From: Streptomyces sp. NRRL F-5126
GTDB taxonomy: Bacteria > Actinomycetota > Actinomycetes > Streptomycetales > Streptomycetaceae
NCBI RefSeq assembly: GCF_000721265.1
Contig: NZ_JOFZ01000008.1
Span: 124,001 to 188,000 of the forward strand
DNA length: 64,000 nt
Reading direction: 5' to 3'
This document shows positions 51,381 to 59,384 of the stretch, piece after piece. Within the stretch, counting starts at the first letter, position 1. Every line of letters begins with the position of its first letter. Under the pieces are notes generated by a model, which worked only from the letters and a program-made list of their open reading frames with translations, was not told where the DNA came from and did not search any database. The position numbers and the translations under genes were made by a program.

Positions 51381-52439
51381 ATGCGTAAAGGTGCGATCAC
51401 GCGAGACGACGTCCTCAAAGCCATAGACGAGTACGACCACTTGGGCCGGGACAGGTTTCTGTCCAAGTACGGCTACAAGCCTGCGACTGGGTATCTGCTT
51501 CTGCACGAGGACCGTACGTACGACTCGAAGGCCATTGCCGGTGTGGCCCACAAGTTCCGTCATGGTCGAGCGCTGAGACCGGACGAGTTGAGTGGTGGCA
51601 GATCCCACGCCGCCAGATGGCTCGCCAAGGTCGGTTTCCTGATCCGCTCATCACGGAGTCCCGACTGGACGCGTGACGAGATCATCCTCGCGTGTGACTT
51701 GGCCATGGCTAACGGCTGGAAGCGATTGGAGTTTGACGACCCGCGTGTGGTTGAGCTATCCGATCTTCTGCAAACGATGCCAATCCACCCGGAAGAGCAG
51801 CGTAACGAACTTTTTAGGAATCCTAACGGCGTAGCTCGCAAAACGGTTGACATCACGTGTCGCCACCCGGACTACCCAGGCAAGCCGACCAACGGCAACG
51901 CGCTTGATGTCGAAGTGATGAACGCCTTCCTCTCCCGGCCAGCCGAGATGGCAGAGGTGGCCCGGCAGATTCGGAACGGTCTTACCTCAGGCGAGTTTCA
52001 GGCCCTGCTGCCGGAGGCTGAGGAGGATGACCAAGATTTCAGCGCCCCCGAGGGAAGATTGCTGATCCGCCGCCATAGAACGCGCGAACGTGACAAGGGC
52101 CTGCGCAAAAGAAAGATCGCTGCTGTATTGCGTCAAGGGCGCCGGCTCGCATGTGAGGCGTGCGGCTTCGACTTCGAGACAACGTACGGCCCGCGGGGCG
52201 CCGGCTACATCGAGTGCCATCACGTTGTGCCCTTGCACGAGGCTGGCGAAGGACGGACCAAGCTCAGTGATCTCGCTCTAATCTGTGCCAACTGCCACCG
52301 GATGATTCACCGCCGGGCACCGTGGCCCACACCTGCCGAACTGCGGAGCCTGATTCAGAGCACCGCAACGCAGGGAGCAGCGCTGATCCCTCCGCAATCG
52401 GCAGCAGCGCCGAGCAGAGCGGGCTTGGGACACTACTAA
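51381..52439 (+). CDS. ScoMcrA-like HNH endonuclease (type IV, phosphorothioate-dependent restriction candidate)
   Basis: 352 residues. N-terminal ~1-88 (TRDDVLKAIDEYDHLGRDRFLSKYGYKPATGYLL ... YDSKAIAGVAHKF) resembles the ScoMcrA head domain. Residues ~95-200 (DWTRDEIILACDLAM ... LFRNPNGVARK ... HPDYPGKP) look like the sulphur-binding domain, with R146 and Y165-P166 at places that in ScoMcrA line the pocket for phosphorothioate DNA. The C-terminal HNH domain has C258-x2-C261, H280-H281 and C302-x2-C305...H310. The SRA domain of ScoMcrA is absent. Codon use is less GC-rich than the neighbours, a sign of separate transfer. It would cut DNA from dnd-type hosts (inference). Confidence 0.78.
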   Translation: MRKGAITRDDVLKAIDEYDHLGRDRFLSKYGYKPATGYLLLHEDRTYDSKAIAGVAHKFRHGRALRPDELSGGRSHAARWLAKVGFLIRSSRSPDWTRDEIILACDLAMANGWKRLEFDDPRVVELSDLLQTMPIHPEEQRNELFRNPNGVARKTVDITCRHPDYPGKPTNGNALDVEVMNAFLSRPAEMAEVARQIRNGLTSGEFQALLPEAEEDDQDFSAPEGRLLIRRHRTRERDKGLRKRKIAAVLRQGRRLACEACGFDFETTYGPRGAGYIECHHVVPLHEAGEGRTKLSDLALICANCHRMIHRRAPWPTPAELRSLIQSTATQGAALIPPQSAAAPSRAGLGHY

Positions 52440-52467
52440 CCGACGTGTCAAGGGGCCTGTGGTTCTG

Positions 52468-52488
52468 TGACACCAGCGCCTGACACCA
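52468..52488. promoter_or_regulatory. candidate integrase arm sites at attR
   Basis: TGACACCA at 52468 and 52481, the same 13-bp period as next to attL; the 26-bp blocks around the two pairs match at 22 positions. Confidence 0.55.
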
Positions 52489-52584
52489 ACAGCCACGATC
52501 ACCGCCGGTCGGCAGTGAACGCAGAGGTACGCCCTACCTGGGCAGCGCGAGTACCGACCGGCGCCGGATCGGTCGTATGATCGA

Positions 52585-52634
52585 CCTGATAAGGATGAGG
52601 CCACAGGTTCAAATCCTGTTAGCCCCACCAGCGC
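52585..52634 (+). repeat. attR core (50-bp direct repeat, tRNA-Ile 3' remnant)
   Basis: Identical to 41951-42000. Without the 5' half it is not a tRNA gene; this is the original chromosomal 3' end of tRNA-Ile. Confidence 0.95.
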
Positions 52635-52637
52635 GGA

Positions 52638-52669
52638 AAACCCCCCAACCGGCAGCGGTTGGGGGGTTT
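52638..52669 (+). terminator. native tRNA-Ile terminator, displaced beyond attR
   Basis: Perfect 13-bp stem AAACCCCCCAACC/GGTTGGGGGGTTT (52638-52650, 52657-52669) with a GGCAGC loop, four bases after the attR core. Confidence 0.88.
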
Positions 52670-52799
52670 CGCACATCCAAAACCGGTGCCGATCGGGGGG
52701 ATCGGGTATGTCCTGGCCTGCGGCCGTGCCCACCACACGCGTGGCGGTCGCCCTGCACCACGTCCACGAGGGCAGCCTCGCCGTCGCCCAGGCGTTCGC

Positions 52800-53363
52800 G
52801 TGACCGGCGGACCGCACGTCCGCCCCCTCACGGAGGCCGACCTGCCCGGCGCGGCGAAGGCACTGGTGGAGGTCCACGCCACCGACGGATACCCCGTCGA
52901 GGGGGTGGCGGATCCCGAGGCGTGGATCAGTTCGCCGGCCGTCCTGACGGCCTGGGTCGCCGTGGAGGACGAACGCGTCGTCGGGCACATAGCGATCATG
53001 CGGCCGCGCGGGGAGGACGCCGTGGCTCTCTGGCGGGAGCAGAACGGCGTGGCGGGCGGGAGCGGCGAGCGCATGGGCGTGCTGGCCCGCCTGTTCGTCG
53101 TGCGGGAGGCGCGGAGGCATGCCACGGGCGAAACGCTGATGTGGACGGCCATGGCCTACGCGCAAGACCGCTCACTGCGCCTCGTCCTCGACGTGATGAC
53201 CAAGGACACCGCCGCCATCCGCCTGTACGAGCGTCTTGGCTGGACGAACATCGGCGAGGCGACGCACCGCTACGGCGACGGGCAGGAGACCCCCGCGATC
53301 TGCTACGTCTGGCCGGCCGCCGGGGGCACGTACGTCATGCGCGGGGCGGCCGAGGATCGGTGA
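52800..53363 (+). CDS. GNAT-family N-acetyltransferase
   Basis: 187 residues from GTG 52800. HVRPLTEADLPGAAKALVEVHA opens a typical GNAT fold; motif A is in MGVLARLFVVREARRHATGETLMWTAMAYA and the C-terminal MTKDTAAIRLYERLGWTNIGEATH is a classic GNAT ending. Substrate unknown. The first gene right of the element; the open frame extends upstream to 52659 over the tRNA terminator and is not used. Confidence 0.85.
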   Translation: MTGGPHVRPLTEADLPGAAKALVEVHATDGYPVEGVADPEAWISSPAVLTAWVAVEDERVVGHIAIMRPRGEDAVALWREQNGVAGGSGERMGVLARLFVVREARRHATGETLMWTAMAYAQDRSLRLVLDVMTKDTAAIRLYERLGWTNIGEATHRYGDGQETPAICYVWPAAGGTYVMRGAAEDR

Positions 53364-53877
53364 GGCTGTCGCCGACCGGAAGCGCGCGCCGGCGTTCGGC
53401 GAAGTCCTCCCGGGGCGGGGCGGCGCGCAGGGAGAAGCCCGGGTCTCGGAGCCTGTCATGGCCACCGCCTCCCGGGCCGCCGGCGCCCACCGTGCCGCGC
53501 GGCCGCCGCTGCGATTACCACATGGGCGAACACCCAGGTGAATCCTGGCACCCGGGTCGGAAGGATGCGGATCTGAGTGATGAGTCCCATCGGTCCCTTT
53601 GTCCTCCTGCCTGTCCTTCCGGTCTCCCGCGGAACTTCCGGCGGCCTAGTCGTTGTCCGTGCCGGGTGCCACGGCTTCGTCCATCTATGCGCTTATAGGA
53701 ATATTGATCGCATTTAGCAGTTTTTTGCTTCCCCTTCCTCGCCTGCCGAGAGAGGCCGTGGCGGGTGCCGGATGGGGGTCGTGCGAGGCTCCCCGGCAGG
53801 TCACCGATCGGTATCGGCCGGTGTGTATAGTCGGCGAACAGAAGGTCCCCTACGTCAACGAAAGACGAGGTCGCGCG
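53364..53877. other. 514-bp intergenic region with an AT-rich patch
   Basis: No credible gene on either strand. Positions 53688-53740 are unusually AT-rich for this genome (TTATAGGAATATTGATCGC and TTTTTTGCTTCC). A TATAGT at 53826-53831 could be the -10 of the DLW-39 gene, without a good -35. Confidence 0.5.
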
Positions 53878-54015
53878 GTGAAGAAGCTTCTCCTGGTCGC
53901 ACTGGCCGCCATCGGCGGGTTCCTCGTGTACCGCCAGATCCAGGCGGATCGCGCCGAGCAGGATCTGTGGACGGAGGCGACCGACCCCGTTCCGTCGTCC
54001 GGATCCGACGCCTGA
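53878..54015 (+). CDS. DLW-39 family small membrane peptide
   Basis: 45 residues from GTG 53878: KKLLLVALAAIGGFLVYRQI, then QADRAEQDLWTEATD with the DLW motif that names the family. One helix with a short acidic tail. Conserved in actinobacteria near the gyrA-tRNA region; function unknown. Too short to be seen in many gene predictions. Confidence 0.85.
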   Translation: MKKLLLVALAAIGGFLVYRQIQADRAEQDLWTEATDPVPSSGSDA

Positions 54016-54049
54016 GGCGCGCAGCTCCGCAGACAGTCCTGAAGAAGCG

Positions 54050-54079
54050 AGCCCCGGCCGCCAGAACGCGACCGGGGCT
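54050..54079 (+). terminator. terminator after DLW-39 gene
   Basis: AGCCCCGG (54050-54057) pairs with CCGGGGCT (54072-54079), followed by T and C. Confidence 0.65.
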
Positions 54080-54192
54080 TCGTGCTGTCCCAAGCCGCTG
54101 ACAGACCGGGGGACTGCGGGGCAGGATGAACCGGCGGGCCCGGGCGGGCCCGCCGGCTGAGACAGGGCGCAAGGCGGCGGCAGGGGGAGCGT

Positions 54193-55587
54193 GTGGCGCG
54201 TCAGCAGGTCCGTTCGGCCCGTCCGAGGCGGCGCGCCGCCACGGGGCTGGGCGCCCTCGCATCGCTCGGCGCGGTGACGATGGCGGCGACGGCGGCGACA
54301 GCGGCGACAGCGGTACTGCCGCCGCAGGACGCCGCCGCGGCCGGGCGGGACAGCGCGTCCGCCGGGTACGCCTTCGATCCCGAGGCCGTACGCGTCAAGG
54401 GTGCCGCGACCACCGCATCCGCGCCCGCACTGTCCGTCGGCACCACCTACCGCGACGCGATCGGCCCCGGCGCCAAGCTCGTCTACCGGGTCGACCTGGA
54501 TGTGCGGACCAGCGCATATGTCTCGGCGGTCGCCGTGCCGGCCCGCGGGGCGAAGGTCGCGTACGGCGACAAGATCGAGGTCGCTCTTCAGGACGCCAAC
54601 GGCCGGGAGTGCAGCTCCAACGACTCCGAGTTCGGGGTGTCGACGGACTTCGCCAGGCCGCTCGCGGCCTACGCGTACCGCACCGCAGGCACGGCCGGCT
54701 CGACGTGCGCGGGGGCCGGGACGTACTACGTCGTCGTGCGGCGCACGAGCGACCCGGCGTCCTCGCCAGGCCCGTGGGACCTGGAGTTGCGGCGCTCGGC
54801 GGAGCCCGGTCTGGCGAAAGCCGGGCCCACGCGGGCGCCGGAGGACTGGCCGAGCGCCTCCCCCGCGCCGCCCGCCGACGACCCGCGCCCGGTCGAAGGG
54901 GGCGCGGGCTTCTGGGACGCGGCCAGGCTGCGGGGCAGCGGGGTGTGGTCGACGCGGATCAGCCCGGGCCAGACCCTCTTCTTCCGCGTGCCGGTGGACT
55001 GGGGGCAGCAGCTCTTCGGCGGCGTGGATCTGGCGAGTGCGCCGGAGCCGCCCCCCGGTTCGTCCCAGGGCTCCGGTGGCCGGTCGCTCGGGCTGGTGAA
55101 CGGGGCGGTCGCGATGTCCCTGTTCAATCCGGCGCTCGGGTTCGTGGAGAGCGCGAACGCGCCGCTCTACGACGGGCGGCAGAAGACGACGTCGTTCGAC
55201 CCGCTGCCGCCCGTCGCGTACCGCAACCGCTTCTCCTACCGGTCCGGCGTACGGGACATGCGCTTCGCGGGCTGGTACTACGTGCGCGTCAGCCTGAACC
55301 CGAAGCTCGCCGCGGTGTACGGGAAGGGCTCGTACGGGATCACCCTGCGGCTCACGGTCACCGGGAAGGCGGCGTCCGCGCCGGCGTACGCGGGGCCGCC
55401 AGGACCGTTCACGGTCGCCGGCGACCACTCACTGACCGGCGGCGCTGGGTCGGCGGCCGGGCGGGCCGGTGGCGCGGGGACGATGCGGGCGGTCGGGTAC
55501 GCGGGCGTCGGCACGGGCACGGCGCTGGTGCTGGGCCTCGCTGCCTGGACGGTGGCGGCGCGGCGGCGCGCGGTCAGGACCGGCTGA
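54193..55587 (+). CDS. secreted membrane-anchored protein of unknown function
   Basis: 464 residues from GTG 54193 (GGGGGAG upstream). A basic twin-Arg start (RSARPRRRAATGLGALASLGAVTMAATAATAATAV) forms the signal peptide. Two related beta-rich segments follow, each with YRVDLDV/FFRVPVDW-type strands, like tandem pre-peptidase/PPC domains, then a linker and a C-terminal helix (AVGYAGVGTGTALVLGLAAWTVAA) with RRR. No catalytic motif seen. Its 3' end overlaps the convergent kinase gene by 14 bp. Confidence 0.78.
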   Translation: MARQQVRSARPRRRAATGLGALASLGAVTMAATAATAATAVLPPQDAAAAGRDSASAGYAFDPEAVRVKGAATTASAPALSVGTTYRDAIGPGAKLVYRVDLDVRTSAYVSAVAVPARGAKVAYGDKIEVALQDANGRECSSNDSEFGVSTDFARPLAAYAYRTAGTAGSTCAGAGTYYVVVRRTSDPASSPGPWDLELRRSAEPGLAKAGPTRAPEDWPSASPAPPADDPRPVEGGAGFWDAARLRGSGVWSTRISPGQTLFFRVPVDWGQQLFGGVDLASAPEPPPGSSQGSGGRSLGLVNGAVAMSLFNPALGFVESANAPLYDGRQKTTSFDPLPPVAYRNRFSYRSGVRDMRFAGWYYVRVSLNPKLAAVYGKGSYGITLRLTVTGKAASAPAYAGPPGPFTVAGDHSLTGGAGSAAGRAGGAGTMRAVGYAGVGTGTALVLGLAAWTVAARRRAVRTG

Positions 55588-57190
55588 GCGCCCAGAACCC
55601 CACGGCGAAGCAGACGAGCGCGAGCAGCAGCACGGGCACGGCGACCTTCGCCGTCGGCCCCGGGCGCGGTGCGGCCGCGTGCGCGTGCGCGGCCGCGGCC
55701 ACGCGGCCGGGTGCGCGCGTCGGGGCGCGTCCAGGCGCGCTGCGCGTCGGGGTGAACGGGTCCGCGCCGAGCGGGTCGCCGGGTGGCGGCGGCCCGGGGG
55801 GCGCGGGTGGGCCACCATCGGCCGGCCGGTGGCCGGGCCGCGGTGGCGCGAGCGGGAAGCCGCCGGTGTCGCTCGGCGCCACCGCGTCGGGCGCCGCGGG
55901 CGCTGCGGCAGGCGGCACCTGCGCCGGCGGGTACGCGGGCGCTGCGGCAGGCGGCGGGGGCGCGCCGGGTGCGTGCGGCGCGGGCGTGGACGCCTCGGCG
56001 CCGGGCCGTTCGCGGGCAGAGCCCTCGGTTGCCGAGCCTGGACCGTGTCCCGGCGCGGGGACGGACGGACTCCCGGTAGGCCGCCTCGGGTCGGCGGGCG
56101 CCCGGAACGCGGACGCCGGTGCGGGCCTTGGGCCCGCACCGTGATCCGAGCCCGATACGGGGCCTGGGCCTGCGGTCGGACGCGGTACGGATGCCGGTGC
56201 CGGTACCGAGCCCGGGCCCGCTGCGGGCCCTGGATCCGGTGCCTGACCCGAGCCGGAAGCCCGGCCCGGCGCCACGCGCCGCCCTCGCGGCCCGTCCGCG
56301 TCGAAGCCGGCCGGCAGCGGGCCTATCTGGTCGAACACCTCGACCGGCTCGGCGGCCGCGGCAGAATCGCCGTCGCGGCCCTCCGGCGCCGCTGCCGGCA
56401 GCAGTTCGACGGCGGCGGCGAGCGCCTTCCGCGCGCCCGTCGCCGTGCGGAAGCGTGCGTGCGGGTCGGGCTGGAGCAGCGCGGCGAGCACGTCCCACAG
56501 CGGTTCCGGCACGCCTTGCGGGGCGCCGGGCGTGCCGTGCTCCGCGAAGTACTCGACGAGTGCCTTCGCGTCCGGCTTGTGCCCCTCCAGCAGGTAGAGC
56601 GCGACGAGGCCCGCGGCGAACAGGTCGGCGGGGAAGTCGGGTTCGGCGCCGAGGAGCTGCTCGGGCGCGAAGTAGCCCGGTGTCCCCACCACGCGGTCGG
56701 CCTCCGTCAGGCGCGGCTCGCCCTTGCGCATGGAGATGCCGAAGTCCGAGACCCGCAGGTGGGGCCGGGCGGTGCCGGTCGCTTCGAGCAGCAGGTTCGC
56801 CGGCTTGATGTCGCGGTGGACGATGCCCTCCGCGTGCACGGCCGCCAGGCCGGCGAGCAGCTGGTCGAGCAGCACGCACACGTACCGCGGCGGCAGCGGC
56901 CCGTAGTCACCGATGAGGTGGGCGAGCGAGCCGCCCGCGACGAGGTCCATCGTGAAAAGGACCTTGTCGTCGTCCGCCGCCCACGACACGGGCGCGAGCA
57001 CGTGCGGATGGTCGATGCGCACGGCCTGCTCGCGCACGAACCGCAGCAGCGTGTGCGCGTCGCTCTGCTGGAGGACCTTGGCCGCCACGTAACGGCGCCG
57101 CCGGTGGTCCCACGCCCGCCAGACGGCTCCGATGCCGCCGCGCCCGATCGGGTCGACGAGCTCGTACCGTCCCGCGAACACCTCGCCCAT
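55574..57190 (-). CDS. Ser/Thr protein kinase (STPK), single membrane helix
   Basis: 538 residues. Active kinase domain (~8-270): Gly-loop IGRGGIGAVW, catalytic Lys in VAAKVL, HRDIKPANLL catalytic loop, DFGI metal site, GTPGYFAPEQ activation segment. A very long Pro/Ala/Gly/Arg-rich linker (~275-510) leads to one C-terminal helix (VAVPVLLLALVCFAVGFWAL), with almost no extracellular part. Thus it probably responds to internal or membrane signals. The XRE regulator gene is 70 bp upstream on the same strand and could be a target or partner. Confidence 0.92.
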   Translation of the reverse strand: MGEVFAGRYELVDPIGRGGIGAVWRAWDHRRRRYVAAKVLQQSDAHTLLRFVREQAVRIDHPHVLAPVSWAADDDKVLFTMDLVAGGSLAHLIGDYGPLPPRYVCVLLDQLLAGLAAVHAEGIVHRDIKPANLLLEATGTARPHLRVSDFGISMRKGEPRLTEADRVVGTPGYFAPEQLLGAEPDFPADLFAAGLVALYLLEGHKPDAKALVEYFAEHGTPGAPQGVPEPLWDVLAALLQPDPHARFRTATGARKALAAAVELLPAAAPEGRDGDSAAAAEPVEVFDQIGPLPAGFDADGPRGRRVAPGRASGSGQAPDPGPAAGPGSVPAPASVPRPTAGPGPVSGSDHGAGPRPAPASAFRAPADPRRPTGSPSVPAPGHGPGSATEGSARERPGAEASTPAPHAPGAPPPPAAAPAYPPAQVPPAAAPAAPDAVAPSDTGGFPLAPPRPGHRPADGGPPAPPGPPPPGDPLGADPFTPTRSAPGRAPTRAPGRVAAAAHAHAAAPRPGPTAKVAVPVLLLALVCFAVGFWALSRS

Positions 57191-57259
57191 GCCGCACGCC
57201 CCCTCAGGCCGCCTCGGCCCCTCGGCCGGCCAGGCCGGACCGGTCCCGTCGTCCTGTCG

Positions 57260-57805
57260 TCAGCTCTGGTGCGCCTCGTAGTGCGCGACGGCGTCGGCGG
57301 TGCGGCCCGCGCCGTACACCCGGAGGAACTCGGCGAGTTCCGGCTGGGACGGGGCCAGCGAGTTCGCGGCGTCGATGATGTCGCCCGCGGCGGCGACGGA
57401 CCGCAGCAGCGACTGGATCTCCCGCACCACGCGCCGCACGGTCGGCGCTCCCGTCCCGTTCGTGGACTGGCTCGTCGTCAGCATCGAGCCGCCCTGCGCC
57501 TTCTTGATCTCCTCCATGCGGGCGGTCGCCTCCGCGGCGCTCACGCTGCCGTCGGCGACCTGGCCCGCGAGGTTCTGGAGCGACTGGACGCGCTGCACGA
57601 CCGCGGGGTTGCCGATCTTGGCCCGCTGCCCGCTCATGAGCTGGGAGAGCATCGGGGCCGAGAGGCCGAGTACGTGCGCGAGACGTGCCTGGTTGAGCCC
57701 CAGGTCGTCGATGAGCCGGCGGAAGAGCGCCCCCAGCGGCTCGCCGTACCAGCTCCTCTGCAACTCTCTGGCCCGGGCCGTCGTTTCCTGCTGTGTGGCG
57801 TCCAT
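57260..57805 (-). CDS. XRE-family DNA-binding protein
   Basis: 181 residues from ATG 57805 (GGGGAGA upstream). Helix-turn-helix near residues 30-65: LIDDLGLNQARLAHVLGLSAPMLSQLMSGQRAKIGNP. The middle is helical with EEIKKAQGG and the C-terminal VVREIQSLLRSVAAAGDIIDAANSLAP...LAEFLRVYGAG is another helical domain. A longer frame from 57829 adds eight residues. Transcribed towards the STPK gene; a kinase-regulator module is possible. Confidence 0.85.
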   Translation of the reverse strand: MDATQQETTARARELQRSWYGEPLGALFRRLIDDLGLNQARLAHVLGLSAPMLSQLMSGQRAKIGNPAVVQRVQSLQNLAGQVADGSVSAAEATARMEEIKKAQGGSMLTTSQSTNGTGAPTVRRVVREIQSLLRSVAAAGDIIDAANSLAPSQPELAEFLRVYGAGRTADAVAHYEAHQS

Positions 57806-57952
57806 CGCGTCTCCCCATCGCTTCCCCAAGCGGCGGCCGCGGCTTCACTGCCGCGAACCTCCTGGGCATCCTACGGAGCGTGGTCGGCCACGGGGAGCCC
57901 CTGACCTTTTGCGGGATCCGCCGCCGGCACCCGGTACGCTGTTCACGGACAC

Positions 57953-58025
57953 GGGGCCTTAGCTCAGTTGGTAGAGCGCTGTCTTTGCATGGCAGATGTC
58001 AGGGGTTCGACTCCCCTAGGCTCCA
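57953..58025 (+). tRNA. tRNA-Ala (anticodon TGC)
   Basis: 73 bases without encoded CCA. Acceptor stem GGGGCCT/AGGCTCC contains the G3-U70 wobble pair that is the alanine identity element. Anticodon stem CTGTC/GGCAG with loop TTTGCAT; T arm AGGGGTTCGACTCCCCT. Confidence 0.97.
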
Positions 58026-58043
58026 CGAGGGCTTCACGCCCGA

Positions 58044-58083
58044 AATGCCCCCTGGACCGCGGAACGCGCGTCCAGGGGGCATT
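58044..58083. terminator. terminator between tRNA-Ala and the methyltransferase gene
   Basis: Perfect 14-bp stem (58044-58057 with 58070-58083), AATG...CATT outer end, 12-base loop; serves both convergent units. Confidence 0.85.
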
Positions 58084-58104
58084 CTCCGTGCGCGTACGCC
58101 GCGC

Positions 58105-58938
58105 CTACCGCTGTGCGTCCGCGTCCGAGGACTTGATGGCGACGACTCCGTAGCAGTGCACGTGGTCGTCCGGGTCCGCGGACGCCGTGGCCGGGTCCTG
58201 GCGCCAGCGGTGGACCTCGACGAGGCCGGGCTCCACGGGGTCGTGGCCGTCGAGCAGCGCCTCGATGGCCGCGCGGCCGCGGATCTGCGTGCCGATGCCC
58301 TGCTGCCGGTATATGTCCTCGACCGCGCGCCAGGCCGCGGGGGCGAAGTCGTCGGTGCCGTGGCTGAGGATGAGGCAGCTGCCGGGGACGAGGGGCGCCA
58401 TCAGCGCGCGGACGAGGGAGCGCGGGTCCTCCTCGTCCGTGATGAAGTGCAGGACGGAGCAGAGGATCAGCCCGACGGGCCGCGTGAGGTCCAGCGTCCG
58501 CCTGGCCTCCTTGAGGATGGCGTCAGGGGAGCGCAGGTCGGCCTGGATGTAGTCGGTGCGGCCCGCGGTACCGCTGCTCAGGAGTGCTTCCGACTGCCTG
58601 AGGACGACGAGGTCGTTGTCGACGTACACGACCGCGGCCCCGGGATGCACGGCCTGGGCGACCTGGTGGGTGTGCGGTTCGTTGGGGACGCCGGCGCCCA
58701 CGTCGAGGAACTGGTCGACGCCCAGCTCGCCGGCCGCCGCGCGCACCGCCCTCGTGTGGAAGGCGCGGGCCGAGGTCGCGATCCGCTTGGTGTCTCCGAG
58801 CAGCGCGGCCACCTCGCCCGCGACGTCGCGGTCCACTCCGTACCCGCTCTTGCCGCCCTGGTACGTGTCGTACAGGCGTGCGGAGCTGGCGTGCGACGTG
58901 TCGACCTGCTGACGGGGGCTGCACCAGGACTCGTCCAT
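58105..58938 (-). CDS. SAM-dependent methyltransferase, DUF574 family
   Basis: 277 residues from ATG 58938. VDTSHASSARLYDTYQGGKSGYGVDRDVA is the N-terminal signature, FLDVGAGVPNEPHTHQVAQAV motif I, VVYVDNDLVVLRQ motif II. These proteins are multiplied in Streptomyces; one structure binds SAM, but substrates are largely unknown. The frame extends upstream to 59304 without conserved sequence, so the shorter start is used. Confidence 0.85.
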   Translation of the reverse strand: MDESWCSPRQQVDTSHASSARLYDTYQGGKSGYGVDRDVAGEVAALLGDTKRIATSARAFHTRAVRAAAGELGVDQFLDVGAGVPNEPHTHQVAQAVHPGAAVVYVDNDLVVLRQSEALLSSGTAGRTDYIQADLRSPDAILKEARRTLDLTRPVGLILCSVLHFITDEEDPRSLVRALMAPLVPGSCLILSHGTDDFAPAAWRAVEDIYRQQGIGTQIRGRAAIEALLDGHDPVEPGLVEVHRWRQDPATASADPDDHVHCYGVVAIKSSDADAQR

Positions 58939-59384
58939 GAACTCTCCGATCTCCCGCGGAGATTCGGACTCTACCCACGACGTGCACGGCGCATCCGCGC
59001 CGGGGCGCGAGGCGTCCCGGGGCTCACGGGCCGGACGCGCCCGCCGTGCGTCGCCGGGGTCGTTCGAGTTGCGCGGGGCGCCGATGCGTGCGCCGGGGTG
59101 CCGGGCGGTCCGTCCGGGCATCAAATCGACTGAGGAGAGAGTGAGTTGATGGGGCTCCGCGCATGTCCGGAGGCGGGCGGGGAGGGGGCTCAGCCAGCAG
59201 GGTTTTACGTTTTTCGCATCTCCAGATCGGCTGAACGGGTGGTGTTCATCCGAAGAACTGCGCGTATGACGGCGTATCTCCACCGCTTTCGCCTGCGCGT
59301 CCACATGATGAGGACTGTACTCAAATCGCGCAACTCGGGACGAACCGGTTGTGTGATCCGATTCTCATCCGAAAGCGAGGAGTC
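58939..59384. other. 446-bp intergenic region
   Basis: Divergent spacer between the DUF574 gene and a small secreted protein. Less GC-rich in 59200-59350; CATCCGAA occurs twice (near 59248 and 59367) with no other clear structure. Confidence 0.5.

Larger units (their letters stand above)
41951..52634. mobile_element. integrated actinomycete conjugative element (AICE, pSAM2-like) in tRNA-Ile
   Basis: 10.7 kb between 50-bp direct repeats of the tRNA 3' half. Gene set: tyrosine integrase next to the attachment site, excisionase, rolling-circle replication initiator, FtsK-like conjugal translocase, DUF2637 SpdB and other spread proteins, and a GntR repressor of the KorSA type: the defining modules of AICEs, which excise, replicate and transfer as double-stranded DNA through hyphal contacts. 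Integration, replication and transfer genes form one leftward block; cargo lies to the right. All modules look intact, so mobility is likely but not shown. Confidence 0.93.

Noticed and set aside
44807..52439. Classical type II restriction-modification pair (methyltransferase plus HNH nuclease)
   Set aside because: The genes are 6 kb apart in different operons, and the nuclease has the architecture of a modification-dependent enzyme, so a shared recognition site is unlikely.
52585..52660. Second tRNA-Ile
   Set aside because: Only the 3' half is present; there is no D arm or 5' acceptor strand. It is the attR core.
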